A stretch of 64,000 nucleotides of DNA from NCBI RefSeq assembly GCF_000959445.1, contig NZ_CP009630.1:806001-870000 (forward strand), given 5' to 3'. The notes under the pieces were generated by a model. It did no database searches. It was not told where the DNA came from and worked only from the letters and a program-made list of their open reading frames with translations. This DNA comes from Burkholderia vietnamiensis LMG 10929. GTDB taxonomy: Bacteria; Pseudomonadota; Gammaproteobacteria; Burkholderiales; Burkholderiaceae. The position numbers and the translations under genes were made by a program. Below, piece after piece: positions 1 through 8,331 of this stretch; within the stretch, counting starts at the first letter, position 1, and each line of letters starts with the position of its first letter.

Positions 1-161
1 GTCGTTTCGACGGCGGACATTTTTTTATCCATTCGGCAATGCAAGCCGTACTGGATCACCTGGCTGCGATCGTCCAGCGTTCGCTGGCGCTTCGTCACGG
101 CGAATCCGTTGCGCCGGCACGCCATGCGTGTGCGCCCGATCACGACAGAGGGATGAAGTGA
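1..161 (+). CDS. Type II thioesterase, C-terminal fragment (cut by window edge)
   Basis: The reading frame is open from base 3 to a TGA at 159-161, giving about 52 codons that begin RFDGGHFFIHSAM. A GGHFF segment followed by an amphipathic helix near the C terminus is typical of the alpha/beta-hydrolase thioesterases (GrsT/SrfAD type) that clear misprimed carriers in nonribosomal peptide and polyketide assembly lines; the GGH histidine is the usual catalytic histidine. The stop overlaps the GTG start of the next gene (GTGA), so the two are probably translationally coupled. The nucleophile region lies off the window. The family call rests on a short stretch. Confidence 0.6.
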   Translation, partial: RFDGGHFFIHSAMQAVLDHLAAIVQRSLALRHGESVAPARHACAPDHDRGMK

Positions 162-1732
162 CGCATCTAGAAAATTGGCAGATCCGCAAGGCCGCGATTT
201 CCGCATCGGGCGGCATCGTCGTGAGCCAGCACTACAAGGCATCGAGCATCGGCGCGGCGGTGCTGGAGGACGGCGGCAACGCGGTCGATGCCGCGATAGC
301 CGCGAGTTTCGCGATCGGCGTGCTCGAACCGTGGCAAAGCGGGTTGGGCGGCGTCGGGCATATGGTCGTTGCGCCGGCCGGCCGAACTGCATTCAGCATC
401 GACTTCGCAGCGAGAGCGCCGTTGGCGCTCGAAGCCGACGACTATCGCCTGACCGGAGAACCGGCGCGGGGCATGTTCGGGTGGCCCGCGGTCGTCGACG
501 ACCGCAATCTGGAAGGTCCGTTCTCGATCGGCGTTCCGGGGCAGGTCGCCGGCATGACGCTGGCACATCGCGAATGCGGCTCGTTGCCGTGGCGGCGGCT
601 GGTGGAGCCGGCGGTTCGTTGCGCGCGGGAAGGACTCGAAATCGATTGGTACTTGACCTTGAAGATCGCGTCCGTTGCCGCGGGGCTCGCACGTTATCCG
701 GGAAGCAGTGCATGCTATCTGCGGGACGGACACGCGCCTGCGTCGGACTGGGCGGGCGCGGCGTCGCCGATCGTGCTGGAGGATCAGGCGGCCACGCTGG
801 AGGCGATTGCCGAGCGCGGCGGCGACGATTTCTATCGTGGTGCGCTCGCTCACCGAATCGCCGCCGATTTCGCAACCGTGGGGTCGCGTCTGAGCTTCGA
901 CGATCTCGCTGCGTATCGGGCCGAAATCACGCCGATCGAAGCGCTGCGCTACCGCGATGCATCCATCCTGACCTCATCGGCGCTCACGGCAGGGCCGGCG
1001 CTGACGCGCGCGCTGTCCCTGTTCGCGCGGCAAGCGGACGCCGACGGGACGGCACGTCCGGACGCGCGATTCTTCTCGCGCATCGCCGACGCGCTGACGC
1101 AGACCTATGCCGAGCGGATCGGCGGCGCGGCGCCGGGCGACGATGCGCGACGCGGGACGTGCACGACGCATATCAGTGTCGTGGATCGACACGGCAACGC
1201 GGTCGCGCTGACCCAGACGCTGTTGTCGATGTTCGGCTCCAAAGTGACGTTGCCGCAAACGGGGATCGTCATGAATAATGCAGTCATGTGGTTCGATCCG
1301 CGACCGGGGAAGGCCAACTCGATCATGCCGGGCGCCGTGCCGTTGTCGAACATGTGCCCGACGGTGGTCAAGCGCGCGACGGGAGACGTACTGGCGCTGG
1401 GTGCGTCGGGCGGCCGGCGGATAATGCCGGCCGTCATGCAGCTCATCGCGTATCTGGTCGATTGCGGCATGTCGATCGAGGACGCGATTCACTTCCCGCG
1501 CTTGGATGCGAGCGGCGACCCGTGGGTCACGATCGACGATCGCTTCGACGCATCCGTTTCGCAGGCCATCGGAGCGGCTCACGAAGTCAGGCGGGCCGCC
1601 AATCTCGTCGCACCCAATCTGTTCGGTTGCCCCAACGTCGTCCTGCGCGATGGCCAAACCCGCCAGCTGACCGGGGGCGCCTTCGTCTCGTCCCCGTGGT
1701 CGGCGGCGGTGGCCGAGCGCGACGCACATTGA
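158..1732 (+). CDS. Gamma-glutamyltransferase family protein
   Basis: This 524-residue product belongs to the Ntn-hydrolase gamma-glutamyltranspeptidase family, which cleaves or transfers gamma-glutamyl groups. Visible signatures are the N-terminal GGNAVDAAIAA segment, the GxGGVGHM segment and the self-processing site TTHISVVD, whose first Thr (about residue 336) would become the nucleophile of the small subunit. A GASGGRRI stretch lies downstream. There is no signal peptide, so it is probably cytoplasmic, unlike periplasmic housekeeping Ggt. GTG at 158 is preferred to the earlier GTG at 128 because a GAGG ribosome-binding site precedes it and it overlaps the thioesterase stop. The threonine dehydratase and exporter genes follow on the same strand. 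The context suggests removal or addition of a gamma-glutamyl group on a secondary metabolite, which is inference. Confidence 0.85.
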   Translation: MTHLENWQIRKAAISASGGIVVSQHYKASSIGAAVLEDGGNAVDAAIAASFAIGVLEPWQSGLGGVGHMVVAPAGRTAFSIDFAARAPLALEADDYRLTGEPARGMFGWPAVVDDRNLEGPFSIGVPGQVAGMTLAHRECGSLPWRRLVEPAVRCAREGLEIDWYLTLKIASVAAGLARYPGSSACYLRDGHAPASDWAGAASPIVLEDQAATLEAIAERGGDDFYRGALAHRIAADFATVGSRLSFDDLAAYRAEITPIEALRYRDASILTSSALTAGPALTRALSLFARQADADGTARPDARFFSRIADALTQTYAERIGGAAPGDDARRGTCTTHISVVDRHGNAVALTQTLLSMFGSKVTLPQTGIVMNNAVMWFDPRPGKANSIMPGAVPLSNMCPTVVKRATGDVLALGASGGRRIMPAVMQLIAYLVDCGMSIEDAIHFPRLDASGDPWVTIDDRFDASVSQAIGAAHEVRRAANLVAPNLFGCPNVVLRDGQTRQLTGGAFVSSPWSAAVAERDAH

Positions 1733-1766
1733 GGCGGCCGCGATTCAGTTCACGTCCGATCACACC

Positions 1767-3290
1767 ATGCACGAAGACTTCAATTATCTGACCAGTATCC
1801 TGAACGCTCCCGTCTACGACGTGGCCGTCAAGACCCCGCTCGAATCCCTGTCGCGGCTGTCCGAACGCCTGGGCAGTCGCGTCTTGCTCAAGCGGGAAGA
1901 CATGCAGCCGAGCTTCAGCTTCAAGGTCCGGGGCGCCTATACGCTGATGGCGCGGCTGTCCGCGGAGGCGCTCGCCCGCGGGGTGGTGACGGCCTCCGCC
2001 GGCAATCATGCGCAGGGCGTGGCGCTCGCGGCACACACGCTCGGGTGCCGCGCGCGCGTGTTCATGCCGCACACCACACCCGACATCAAGGTCCAGGCCG
2101 TCGCCCGCTATGGCGCCGAGGTCGTGCTGTACGGCGACAATTTCGACGATGCCTGCGATGCCGCGCTGGCCGATGCGCGCGAGCGCGACAGCACCTTCGT
2201 GCCGCCGTTCGATCATCCTCACGTGATTGCCGGCCAGGGGACCGTCGGGATGGAAATTCTCCAGCAGACGACCCAACTCGATGCGATTTTCGTGCCGGTC
2301 GGCGGAGGAGGGCTGGCCGCCGGCATTTGCGCGTACGTCAAGCGCGTGAAGCCGCAGATCAGGATTTTCGGTGTGGAGCCGAGCGACGCCGACAGCATGT
2401 ATCAGGCGCTCGAGGGCGGCGCGCCGGTGCGGCTCGCGCACGTTGGCCGATTCTGCGACGGCGTGGCGGTGCGTCAGGTCGGCGCCCACAGCTTCGAGCT
2501 GTGCAGGCAGTATCTCGACGGCGTCGTGCGCGTCGACAACGACGAGGTTTGCGCAGCGATCAAGGACGTCTTCGTCGATACGCGCTCGATTCTCGAGCCG
2601 TCGGGCGCTCTGGCGCTCGCCGGCTTGAAGGCGTGGCAACGACGCGAGCAGAAGGGCGGGACGCTGGTCGCGATTGCATCCGGGGCCAACATGAATTTCG
2701 ATCAGCTGCGCTACATCGCCGAGCGTTCGACGCTCGGCGAAAACCGTGAGGCGCGCTTCGCTGTTTCGATCGCCGAGCGTCCCGGGAGCTTTCGCGCGCT
2801 CATCGAGCAATTCGGCGATTGTGTCGTGACCGCGTTCGACTATCGCCGCGCAACGGGCGGCGACGCGCAGGTTTTCGTCGGCGTGCGGACGCCGGGAGCC
2901 GAGGGCGCGCGCAAGATCGTACAGGATCTGGCGGCGGCCGGATACCGGGCCACCGATCTCGGCGGGAGTACGCTTTGGCGCACGCATGGTCATCAGCTCG
3001 TCGGCGCGGAGGCGTTCCGCATCGACGACGAGAAGCTCTTTCAGGTGATGTTCCCCGAGCGCCGCGGCGCCTTGCTGGAGTTTCTGCGCAAGCTCGACGA
3101 TGCGTGGGACATCAGCCTGTTTCACTATCGTAACGAAGGGTTCGACTACGGGCGCGTACTGATCGGCATTCGCTGCGGCGAGGCGGATTCGGCCCGCCTG
3201 TACGGTGCACTGGAGGCGACGAATTTCGAGTTCAGTGAGCAAGCCGACGCGTCGCCGTATCTGGCTTCGCTGCAGGGCGAGCGACGCTGA
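1767..3290 (+). CDS. ilvA: Threonine ammonia-lyase, biosynthetic type
   Basis: This 507-residue PLP enzyme is expected to convert threonine to 2-oxobutanoate and ammonia. The PLP lysine lies in SFSFKVRGAY (about Lys53), followed by the SAGNHAQGVA substrate loop and the phosphate-binding VGGGGLAAG loop. The C-terminal third holds two ACT-like regulatory domains starting near residues 328 and 421, as in the isoleucine-feedback-regulated biosynthetic form. It starts 35 bp after the gamma-glutamyltransferase; no strong ribosome-binding site is visible before the ATG. A housekeeping ilvA would normally lie elsewhere, so this copy may feed 2-oxobutanoate into the neighbouring pathway or act as a resistant duplicate of a target enzyme. 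Both roles are speculative. Confidence 0.88.
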   Translation: MHEDFNYLTSILNAPVYDVAVKTPLESLSRLSERLGSRVLLKREDMQPSFSFKVRGAYTLMARLSAEALARGVVTASAGNHAQGVALAAHTLGCRARVFMPHTTPDIKVQAVARYGAEVVLYGDNFDDACDAALADARERDSTFVPPFDHPHVIAGQGTVGMEILQQTTQLDAIFVPVGGGGLAAGICAYVKRVKPQIRIFGVEPSDADSMYQALEGGAPVRLAHVGRFCDGVAVRQVGAHSFELCRQYLDGVVRVDNDEVCAAIKDVFVDTRSILEPSGALALAGLKAWQRREQKGGTLVAIASGANMNFDQLRYIAERSTLGENREARFAVSIAERPGSFRALIEQFGDCVVTAFDYRRATGGDAQVFVGVRTPGAEGARKIVQDLAAAGYRATDLGGSTLWRTHGHQLVGAEAFRIDDEKLFQVMFPERRGALLEFLRKLDDAWDISLFHYRNEGFDYGRVLIGIRCGEADSARLYGALEATNFEFSEQADASPYLASLQGERR

Positions 3291-3321
3291 AAGACCGGTC
3301 ACTATCGCGGGCGAGGCTACG

Positions 3322-3918
3322 TTGAACTCCCATCAATTGATGACGATGTGCTTCTACACGATCCTGGTATTGATCGTTCCGGGGCCGACCAACACGCTGT
3401 TGTTTTCGTCGGGAATCAGCGTGGGCCTGGCGCGCACGCTGCCGCTCGTGCTTGCGGAAGCGGCCGGGTACGTCATCGCCATTTCCGTCTGGGGCGTTTC
3501 GCTGCTGGCGTTCGCGGCGCAGCATCCTCACGTCCTGAGCGTGATCAAGCTCGCCTGTTCGTCGTACCTGCTGCTGTTGGCCGCCAAGATGTGGACGCGA
3601 GGCAGGCTGGAGGAAGATCAACGTCCGAAAGCGGTGACGTGGCGGAACCTGCTCGTCGCCACCTTGCTGAATCCGAAAGCCTTTCTGCTCGCAAGCACGG
3701 CGTTTCCATGGCAGACGTTTCACGATTCGAGCAGCGCGGCCCAGGCATTCGGCGTGTTTCTGCTCGTGCTCATACCGGTTGGGACCGGATGGGCCAGCCT
3801 GGGGCGCGCAACGCGCATGCTGGCGTCCGGCTCACACCATGTCACTGCCGTGCTTCGCTTTTCATCGATGGTACTGGTGCTGTTTTCAGGGACCCTGCTG
3901 TATTCGCTCGTCAAATGA
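3322..3918 (+). CDS. LysE/RhtB-family amino-acid exporter
   Basis: This product of about 198 residues has the LysE layout: a hydrophobic N-terminal helix ending in VPGPTNTLLF, then further membrane segments and the LLNPKAFLLA motif that opens the second half. The TTG at 3322 is chosen because a GAGG site lies 5 nt upstream; an in-frame ATG at 3340 is the alternative, and the longer frame upstream overlaps the preceding gene. It is the last gene of the left-hand same-strand group. LysE proteins export amino acids or small derivatives, so here it may export the product of the pathway or give self-protection. The substrate cannot be told from sequence. Confidence 0.82.
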   Translation: MNSHQLMTMCFYTILVLIVPGPTNTLLFSSGISVGLARTLPLVLAEAAGYVIAISVWGVSLLAFAAQHPHVLSVIKLACSSYLLLLAAKMWTRGRLEEDQRPKAVTWRNLLVATLLNPKAFLLASTAFPWQTFHDSSSAAQAFGVFLLVLIPVGTGWASLGRATRMLASGSHHVTAVLRFSSMVLVLFSGTLLYSLVK

Positions 3919-4400
3919 GTTGCTGACGTTGCAACGCGACGATGAACGGCGGGGCGGGGCTGGTGGTGATCGAACACGGCTGCTATTGGCGAGGCGGTGT
4001 CGAACGGCGCGGTCCAACGAATCCCGCCACGAACTGCGCGCCCGTCGGTTGCTCCGACAGCACGCCGCGCAATGCGGCATGACGCTCGATTCCGGCGAAC
4101 CTGCCGGCCGGATTCGATGACGCTGTCAAACGAGAAATCTGGAAATCCATATAGATAAAAAACGGATCGCGAGCTGTGGCTTGCACCGTATGAACACCGA
4201 TACGTTTGATGCACGCGACAAAGGAATCTTCCAGTTTTTGCACTATATCGAAACGTGCGCAGTCGCGAATATTTGCCGACTGGCAATCTTGCTTGCGACG
4301 CGATACTGCACGTGGCCAGTGTCAGGATCGTTTAAGCATGAATTCGTATTTACTAATTCGTAACCCGAATTGACGGTGACCGGAAGGCAGGCAACGGAAG
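3919..4400 (+). other. Intergenic region, no supported gene
   Basis: About 480 bp between the LysE-type gene and the porin. The left half is GC-rich and the right half (about 4130-4370) is clearly AT-richer. Short open frames exist on both strands, but none has a recognisable product or a convincing ribosome-binding site. The AT-rich right half probably holds the porin promoter; no confident -35/-10 pair was found. Confidence 0.5.
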
Positions 4401-5588
4401 ATGACGCAAGCAGCACGTTTCAGAACGAGCCATACCATTGCATTCGCGGGCGCGTTGTTGGCGACGACAAGTTCCGCGACGCAGGCGCAGAGCGCCGTCC
4501 AGCTGTCGGGGATCATCGACGCGGGCATTGCGTACGTGAGCGATAGCGGCAATACCCACGGGCATCAGAGCGCGTGGCAGGCAAAGAGCGGGGACATCAA
4601 CGGTAGCCGATGGATCCTGTCGGGCAGGGAAGACCTCGGTGGAGATCTGAACGCGGCGTTCATGCTGGCGAACGGCTTTGCGCCGATGACGGGCACGGCT
4701 TCGCAGCAGGGCCGGTTGTTCGGCTTCCAGTCCTGGGTTGCCTTGCAATCGCAACAGCTCGGCTCGCTGATTGCGGGGCGCCAGTTCGACGAGGTCGTGC
4801 AGTTCGTCGAGCCGTTTTCCCTGGGAGGGACGCGATATGGCGGCACGGCATTCGCGCACGTCTTCGACAACGACAACCTCGACAACTGGACGCGCATCAA
4901 CAACTCGGTCAAGTACGTGAGCCCGCTGGTGGGCGGCCTCAAGCTGGGTGTGCTGTACGGCTTTTCGAACCAGGCCGGCGGCTTCGACGACAACCGCGCG
5001 TATAGCCTCGGCGCGTCGTATCAATACGGCAATCTCGATCTGGGCGCGGGCTATGTGCAGTTCAACAACGCATCGAACCTCTCCAGTGCCAACGTGAACG
5101 GCGCGGCACCGGCCGGCGCACCATTCAACGCGGCGCGCCAGCGCACCTGGGCCGCGGGCGGCTTGCTCCATTTCGGCAACGGTGCGGCCGGCTTCGTGCT
5201 CAGCGAGACGCGCCTCGATCACGCCACGTCGATCAACGACGTCGTGGACACGGCGGTCAGCCTGCCGGGCGACGATGTGCGGTTTCAGAACGTCGAGGTG
5301 AACGTGCGCTACAGCGTGCTGCAGAACTGGGACGTTTCGGCCGGTTATACGTTTACCGCGGGGCGCTTCGCGACGCCGGCGGGCGTTCGTTATCCGAAGT
5401 GGCATCAGGTCGGCATCGTCAACACGTACTTCCTCTCGCCGACGACGGACATCTACGCCGAGGCGGTCTATCAACGGGCCAATCAACTGGCCGGAACAGG
5501 CATCCGTGGCGCGCAGATCGCCAATTTTTCACGGGCGTCCGGCGCGAACCAGCTCATTGCGTCACTCGGTTTGCGACGCCGGTTCTGA
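4401..5588 (+). CDS. Gram-negative porin (OmpC-like, Burkholderia type)
   Basis: This 395-residue outer-membrane protein has a signal peptide ending near the SATQA-QSAVQ site. It then shows the standard start of the betaproteobacterial trimeric porin family: VQLSGIIDAGIAYVSD, a GSRWILSGREDLGGDLNAAFMLANGF block, and a final strand ending in LRRRF with the C-terminal phenylalanine needed for Bam-dependent assembly. The DNDNLDNWTRINNSVKY segment matches the same block in the second porin of this window (34633-35787). It probably forms a diffusion pore for small hydrophilic solutes. It stands alone between the left-hand group and the convergent type VI genes, so its link to either is unclear. Confidence 0.9.
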   Translation: MTQAARFRTSHTIAFAGALLATTSSATQAQSAVQLSGIIDAGIAYVSDSGNTHGHQSAWQAKSGDINGSRWILSGREDLGGDLNAAFMLANGFAPMTGTASQQGRLFGFQSWVALQSQQLGSLIAGRQFDEVVQFVEPFSLGGTRYGGTAFAHVFDNDNLDNWTRINNSVKYVSPLVGGLKLGVLYGFSNQAGGFDDNRAYSLGASYQYGNLDLGAGYVQFNNASNLSSANVNGAAPAGAPFNAARQRTWAAGGLLHFGNGAAGFVLSETRLDHATSINDVVDTAVSLPGDDVRFQNVEVNVRYSVLQNWDVSAGYTFTAGRFATPAGVRYPKWHQVGIVNTYFLSPTTDIYAEAVYQRANQLAGTGIRGAQIANFSRASGANQLIASLGLRRRF

Positions 5589-5825
5589 TCGTCTCGCCGG
5601 ATGGGCACCTGTGGTGGATGCCGCGCGTTTTTCGTGGGCGGCTTGCATCCTGCGGCGAGTGGATACGCGAAGCGCTGCCGGTTATGACGAAGGCCGGTAC
5701 ACGACGCCGGATTCATCTACGCCGCGAGCGGCACGCCGTCGTCGAGCATGGACCGGTTGGCGTGCAGCGTGATGCCACGGTCGCCGATCATGATCGCGCT
5801 CATGTAACGCGTATTCGACGCTATT

Positions 5826-6257
5826 TCAGTATCGGTCGAGCGCTGCCTGCAGCATGCGCAGTCTGGTTTTGCCGTCCGGCATGAAGTTCGTGCCGAAGCG
5901 CACGAGCCCTGCCTGATGCAAATGGCAGGCCATCGTGAAGCTGATCAACATACCAGGCTCGGGCGGATGAATTTCGATTTCTATTCGCTTCAGACGCGGT
6001 TCGTAAGCGAGCAGGGTCGCCTCGATCGCGCGCCGCAGCTTGTGCGCCGAGGACGGCAGATGCCGATAGATCTCCGACAGGTCGTCTAGGCCGTAGTCCG
6101 GAAGGTGCGCGAGAGACCCGCGCCGACTATTCAGGATGCGCTCGATGTTGTCGCGCACCGACAGGAAAACCTGCACTTCTGACGCGAAGTCGTCCACGCC
6201 AGAGCCGTCAGCGAAGTGCCCGGTAATCCGCTCGAATAAGCCAGGTCCTACCCACAT
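5826..6257 (-). CDS. tssE: Type VI secretion baseplate subunit TssE
   Basis: This 143-residue member of the gp25-like family contributes to the T6SS baseplate and to sheath polymerisation. Family features are the early GLFERI segment, SVRDNIERILNSRRGS, the LPDYGLDDLSE motif shared with phage gp25, and the central AIEATLLAYEPRLKRIEIEI strand. Length is normal. It is the last gene of the leftward group tssC-tssK-tssL-tssE, with 12 bp between the tssL stop and its ATG. Downstream, 5589-5825 holds only a 28-codon open frame (5717-5803) of unknown meaning. Confidence 0.92.
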   Translation of the reverse strand: MWVGPGLFERITGHFADGSGVDDFASEVQVFLSVRDNIERILNSRRGSLAHLPDYGLDDLSEIYRHLPSSAHKLRRAIEATLLAYEPRLKRIEIEIHPPEPGMLISFTMACHLHQAGLVRFGTNFMPDGKTRLRMLQAALDRY

Positions 6258-6269
6258 CGTGGAGTTCCT

Positions 6270-6932
6270 TTATTGCGCGATCTGCGCAATCGACGCGATG
6301 AACCATCGATCGACCATGAACCAGGCGACGCCGACGGCGACGCACGAGGCGACCACCCAAGTCAGCGGAGAAATGCGCAGCGGGCGGGCGTTGGTGCGGT
6401 TCACCACGATCGAAGCAGGCGCTGCGTGGTTGTCCTCCGCTGCGGTCGTGCGCCCGAGTCGTTCGTCGAGGGTGCGAATAAGCGCCGCACGCGCTGTACT
6501 CCCGTCCATCGCAAACCGTCCGGTGAAGCCAAGCGACAGCACCGCGGCGAATATCGCAAGTAGCACCCGCGGCGACCGTGGCTCGAGCAAGCGATCCTCG
6601 ATGCGTCGTACCAATTCCTCGCCGGCATCGTTTCTCGAGAAACGTTCCTCCTGGAGCGGCCGCTTCTCCCAGCTTTCGCGAGCTTCTCCCGTGAGGTGCT
6701 TCAATGCGGCCTCGTCGAGCAGCGCGCACAGCGCGTAGACCGCATCGTTGATCCCGTGATCCGGGAGGCCTCGCAAGCCCAGATCGGAGCGCAGTTGGTC
6801 GATCTGCGTGTTGCATTGGCCTCGAAGCGCGTCGAACGACAGCGGCTCTTCGGCCAGTGCGGTGACCGTGCGTGCCGTGTCACGTAACGCAACCGGGAGC
6901 AGGGGCGAATCTGCCATCGTCACCGCACTCAT
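6270..6932 (-). CDS. tssL: Type VI secretion inner-membrane protein TssL (DotU family)
   Basis: This 220-residue protein is the DotU-like member of the TssJ-TssL-TssM membrane complex. The N-terminal cytoplasmic domain shows the family blocks YALCALLDEA, then ESWEKRPLQEERFSRNDAGEE, then a LSLGFTGRF stretch. A single strong transmembrane helix lies at the C terminus (WVVASCVAVGVAWFMV), the usual TssL tail anchor. There is no OmpA-type peptidoglycan-binding extension. Its ATG overlaps the tssK stop by 3 nt, so the genes are translationally coupled. Confidence 0.92.
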   Translation of the reverse strand: MSAVTMADSPLLPVALRDTARTVTALAEEPLSFDALRGQCNTQIDQLRSDLGLRGLPDHGINDAVYALCALLDEAALKHLTGEARESWEKRPLQEERFSRNDAGEELVRRIEDRLLEPRSPRVLLAIFAAVLSLGFTGRFAMDGSTARAALIRTLDERLGRTTAAEDNHAAPASIVVNRTNARPLRISPLTWVVASCVAVGVAWFMVDRWFIASIAQIAQ

Positions 6933-8275
6933 GACGGCAGCACCGCATACAGCTCGAGCGACGCTTCAGGAATCGACGCCGGCACGTAGATCTGGCAGGC
7001 ATGCGCGTCGATCATCCGTTTGAACGCGGCATCGTTGCTGTCCAGCGCGAAGTACTGGTTTTCTATCCGCACGGGAATCGCGGCAGGCAGGCGCGACATC
7101 GGTCGCAGTGCGATGCCGAGCAGTGCGGAATTGACGATCTGCTCGACTTCGTCCGGTGCGCCGACCTTGCAGAGGCGCGGCAGGTGCTCGATGAGGGCGT
7201 GTGCGGGCATGGCGGCCTGAACCGACAGATAGTATTCAGCGCCTTCCGTCAGCCGCTCGTCGTTGATTCGGCCAACCCATATGGTCGCGCGCACGCGCTC
7301 GAGTGCAATCGGCACGACTCGGGACGGAATCACGGCGTCGAGCAGTGTTCTGATCAGCGATTCGAGCTCGGCAAACATCGGCTCCGGTGCGTGGTGATCG
7401 TATAGCGGAATCGCCTGGAGCGACTCGGTCGTAGAGAACGTCAGCAGTGAGCCGGCCAAGCGGGCGAGCACGGCGTAGAGCCGTTCCGGATGCTGGTCCG
7501 GCGCCTGTACGAGACGGGCGAGTTCGGGCCAGGTGCTATTCACGCTATGTAACAGCCAGAAGAGCGCCACGTCGGACACGGCGAAATCGGCGATCTGATC
7601 CGAGCGCTCTTTGCGGCGCACCGCAAGGCTGGCGCTCTTGGCAGACAGGATTTCGGAGATGCGCTGCGTGCGATGCACGAGGCGATCGCTCGCCGACAGG
7701 AACAGGCACGGCGGGACGAAGCTCTTGTCCTGTTCGAACCGCCCTTGTGGCGTGCGCACGAGCCGCGCGATCGGACAGGTGACGTAGTCTCCGGCCTGCT
7801 CGAAGTCGAACAGAAGGGCTACCACGTTGCGCTCGACACTGATTTCTTCCTGTCCGTCGCCGTTCAGATCGGCAACGTGCTTGTATTCGCGGGTCACGCG
7901 CCGCGGCCGCGCAGGCTTTTCGCCGGGTTCGACGCAGTTGCCGCCCTGAGCGTCCATCAGTGCTACACCAGCAAGCACGGTCACGCTGTCGACCGTTGTC
8001 GGCACGTCGTCGAGACTGCGTGCCGCAGGAAGCCAGTCGGCCGTTTCACTATCGATCAGCGTACCGTCCGGCAGGCGCAGCCCGAGCGCCGTGCACTGAA
8101 GTCGATTGACGCTCAGTGCTTCGCTGTCGAGCGCAACGTGGACGGCACCCCAAGCGTCGGGGCTCGCGATACGGGCTACACGGTCATGGACGTATTGTTC
8201 CCATATCGCCTGCTGCTGGAAGTGCTGCGGCGTCATGAAAATCCCCTTGGCCCACAGCGGTCTGGTTATCTTCAT
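6929..8275 (-). CDS. tssK: Type VI secretion baseplate subunit TssK
   Basis: This 448-residue protein is the trimeric adaptor joining the baseplate to the membrane complex. The N terminus MKITRPLWAKGIFMTPQHFQ is the usual TssK opening. Its Met (8275) is chosen over the in-frame start 60 nt upstream because family homology begins there. Length is normal, and the rest follows the family pattern of a long beta-rich shoulder and a helical bundle with a C-terminal receptor-like domain. It sits 56 bp after tssC and overlaps tssL. The operon is leftward. Confidence 0.92.
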   Translation of the reverse strand: MKITRPLWAKGIFMTPQHFQQQAIWEQYVHDRVARIASPDAWGAVHVALDSEALSVNRLQCTALGLRLPDGTLIDSETADWLPAARSLDDVPTTVDSVTVLAGVALMDAQGGNCVEPGEKPARPRRVTREYKHVADLNGDGQEEISVERNVVALLFDFEQAGDYVTCPIARLVRTPQGRFEQDKSFVPPCLFLSASDRLVHRTQRISEILSAKSASLAVRRKERSDQIADFAVSDVALFWLLHSVNSTWPELARLVQAPDQHPERLYAVLARLAGSLLTFSTTESLQAIPLYDHHAPEPMFAELESLIRTLLDAVIPSRVVPIALERVRATIWVGRINDERLTEGAEYYLSVQAAMPAHALIEHLPRLCKVGAPDEVEQIVNSALLGIALRPMSRLPAAIPVRIENQYFALDSNDAAFKRMIDAHACQIYVPASIPEASLELYAVLPS

Positions 8276-8331
8276 CTTGTTGGTTGTTCTGGAATGGAAG
8301 TAGCGGTGTAGAGGTGCGCGACGGAACGCGT

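Noticed and set aside
4181..4363. Short plus-strand frame before the first porin
   Set aside because: The 60-codon translation shows no domain, the ribosome-binding site is poor, and it lies in a likely promoter region.
5717..5803. 28-codon minus-strand frame after tssE
   Set aside because: No ribosome-binding site and no recognisable family; could be a gene remnant but cannot be supported.
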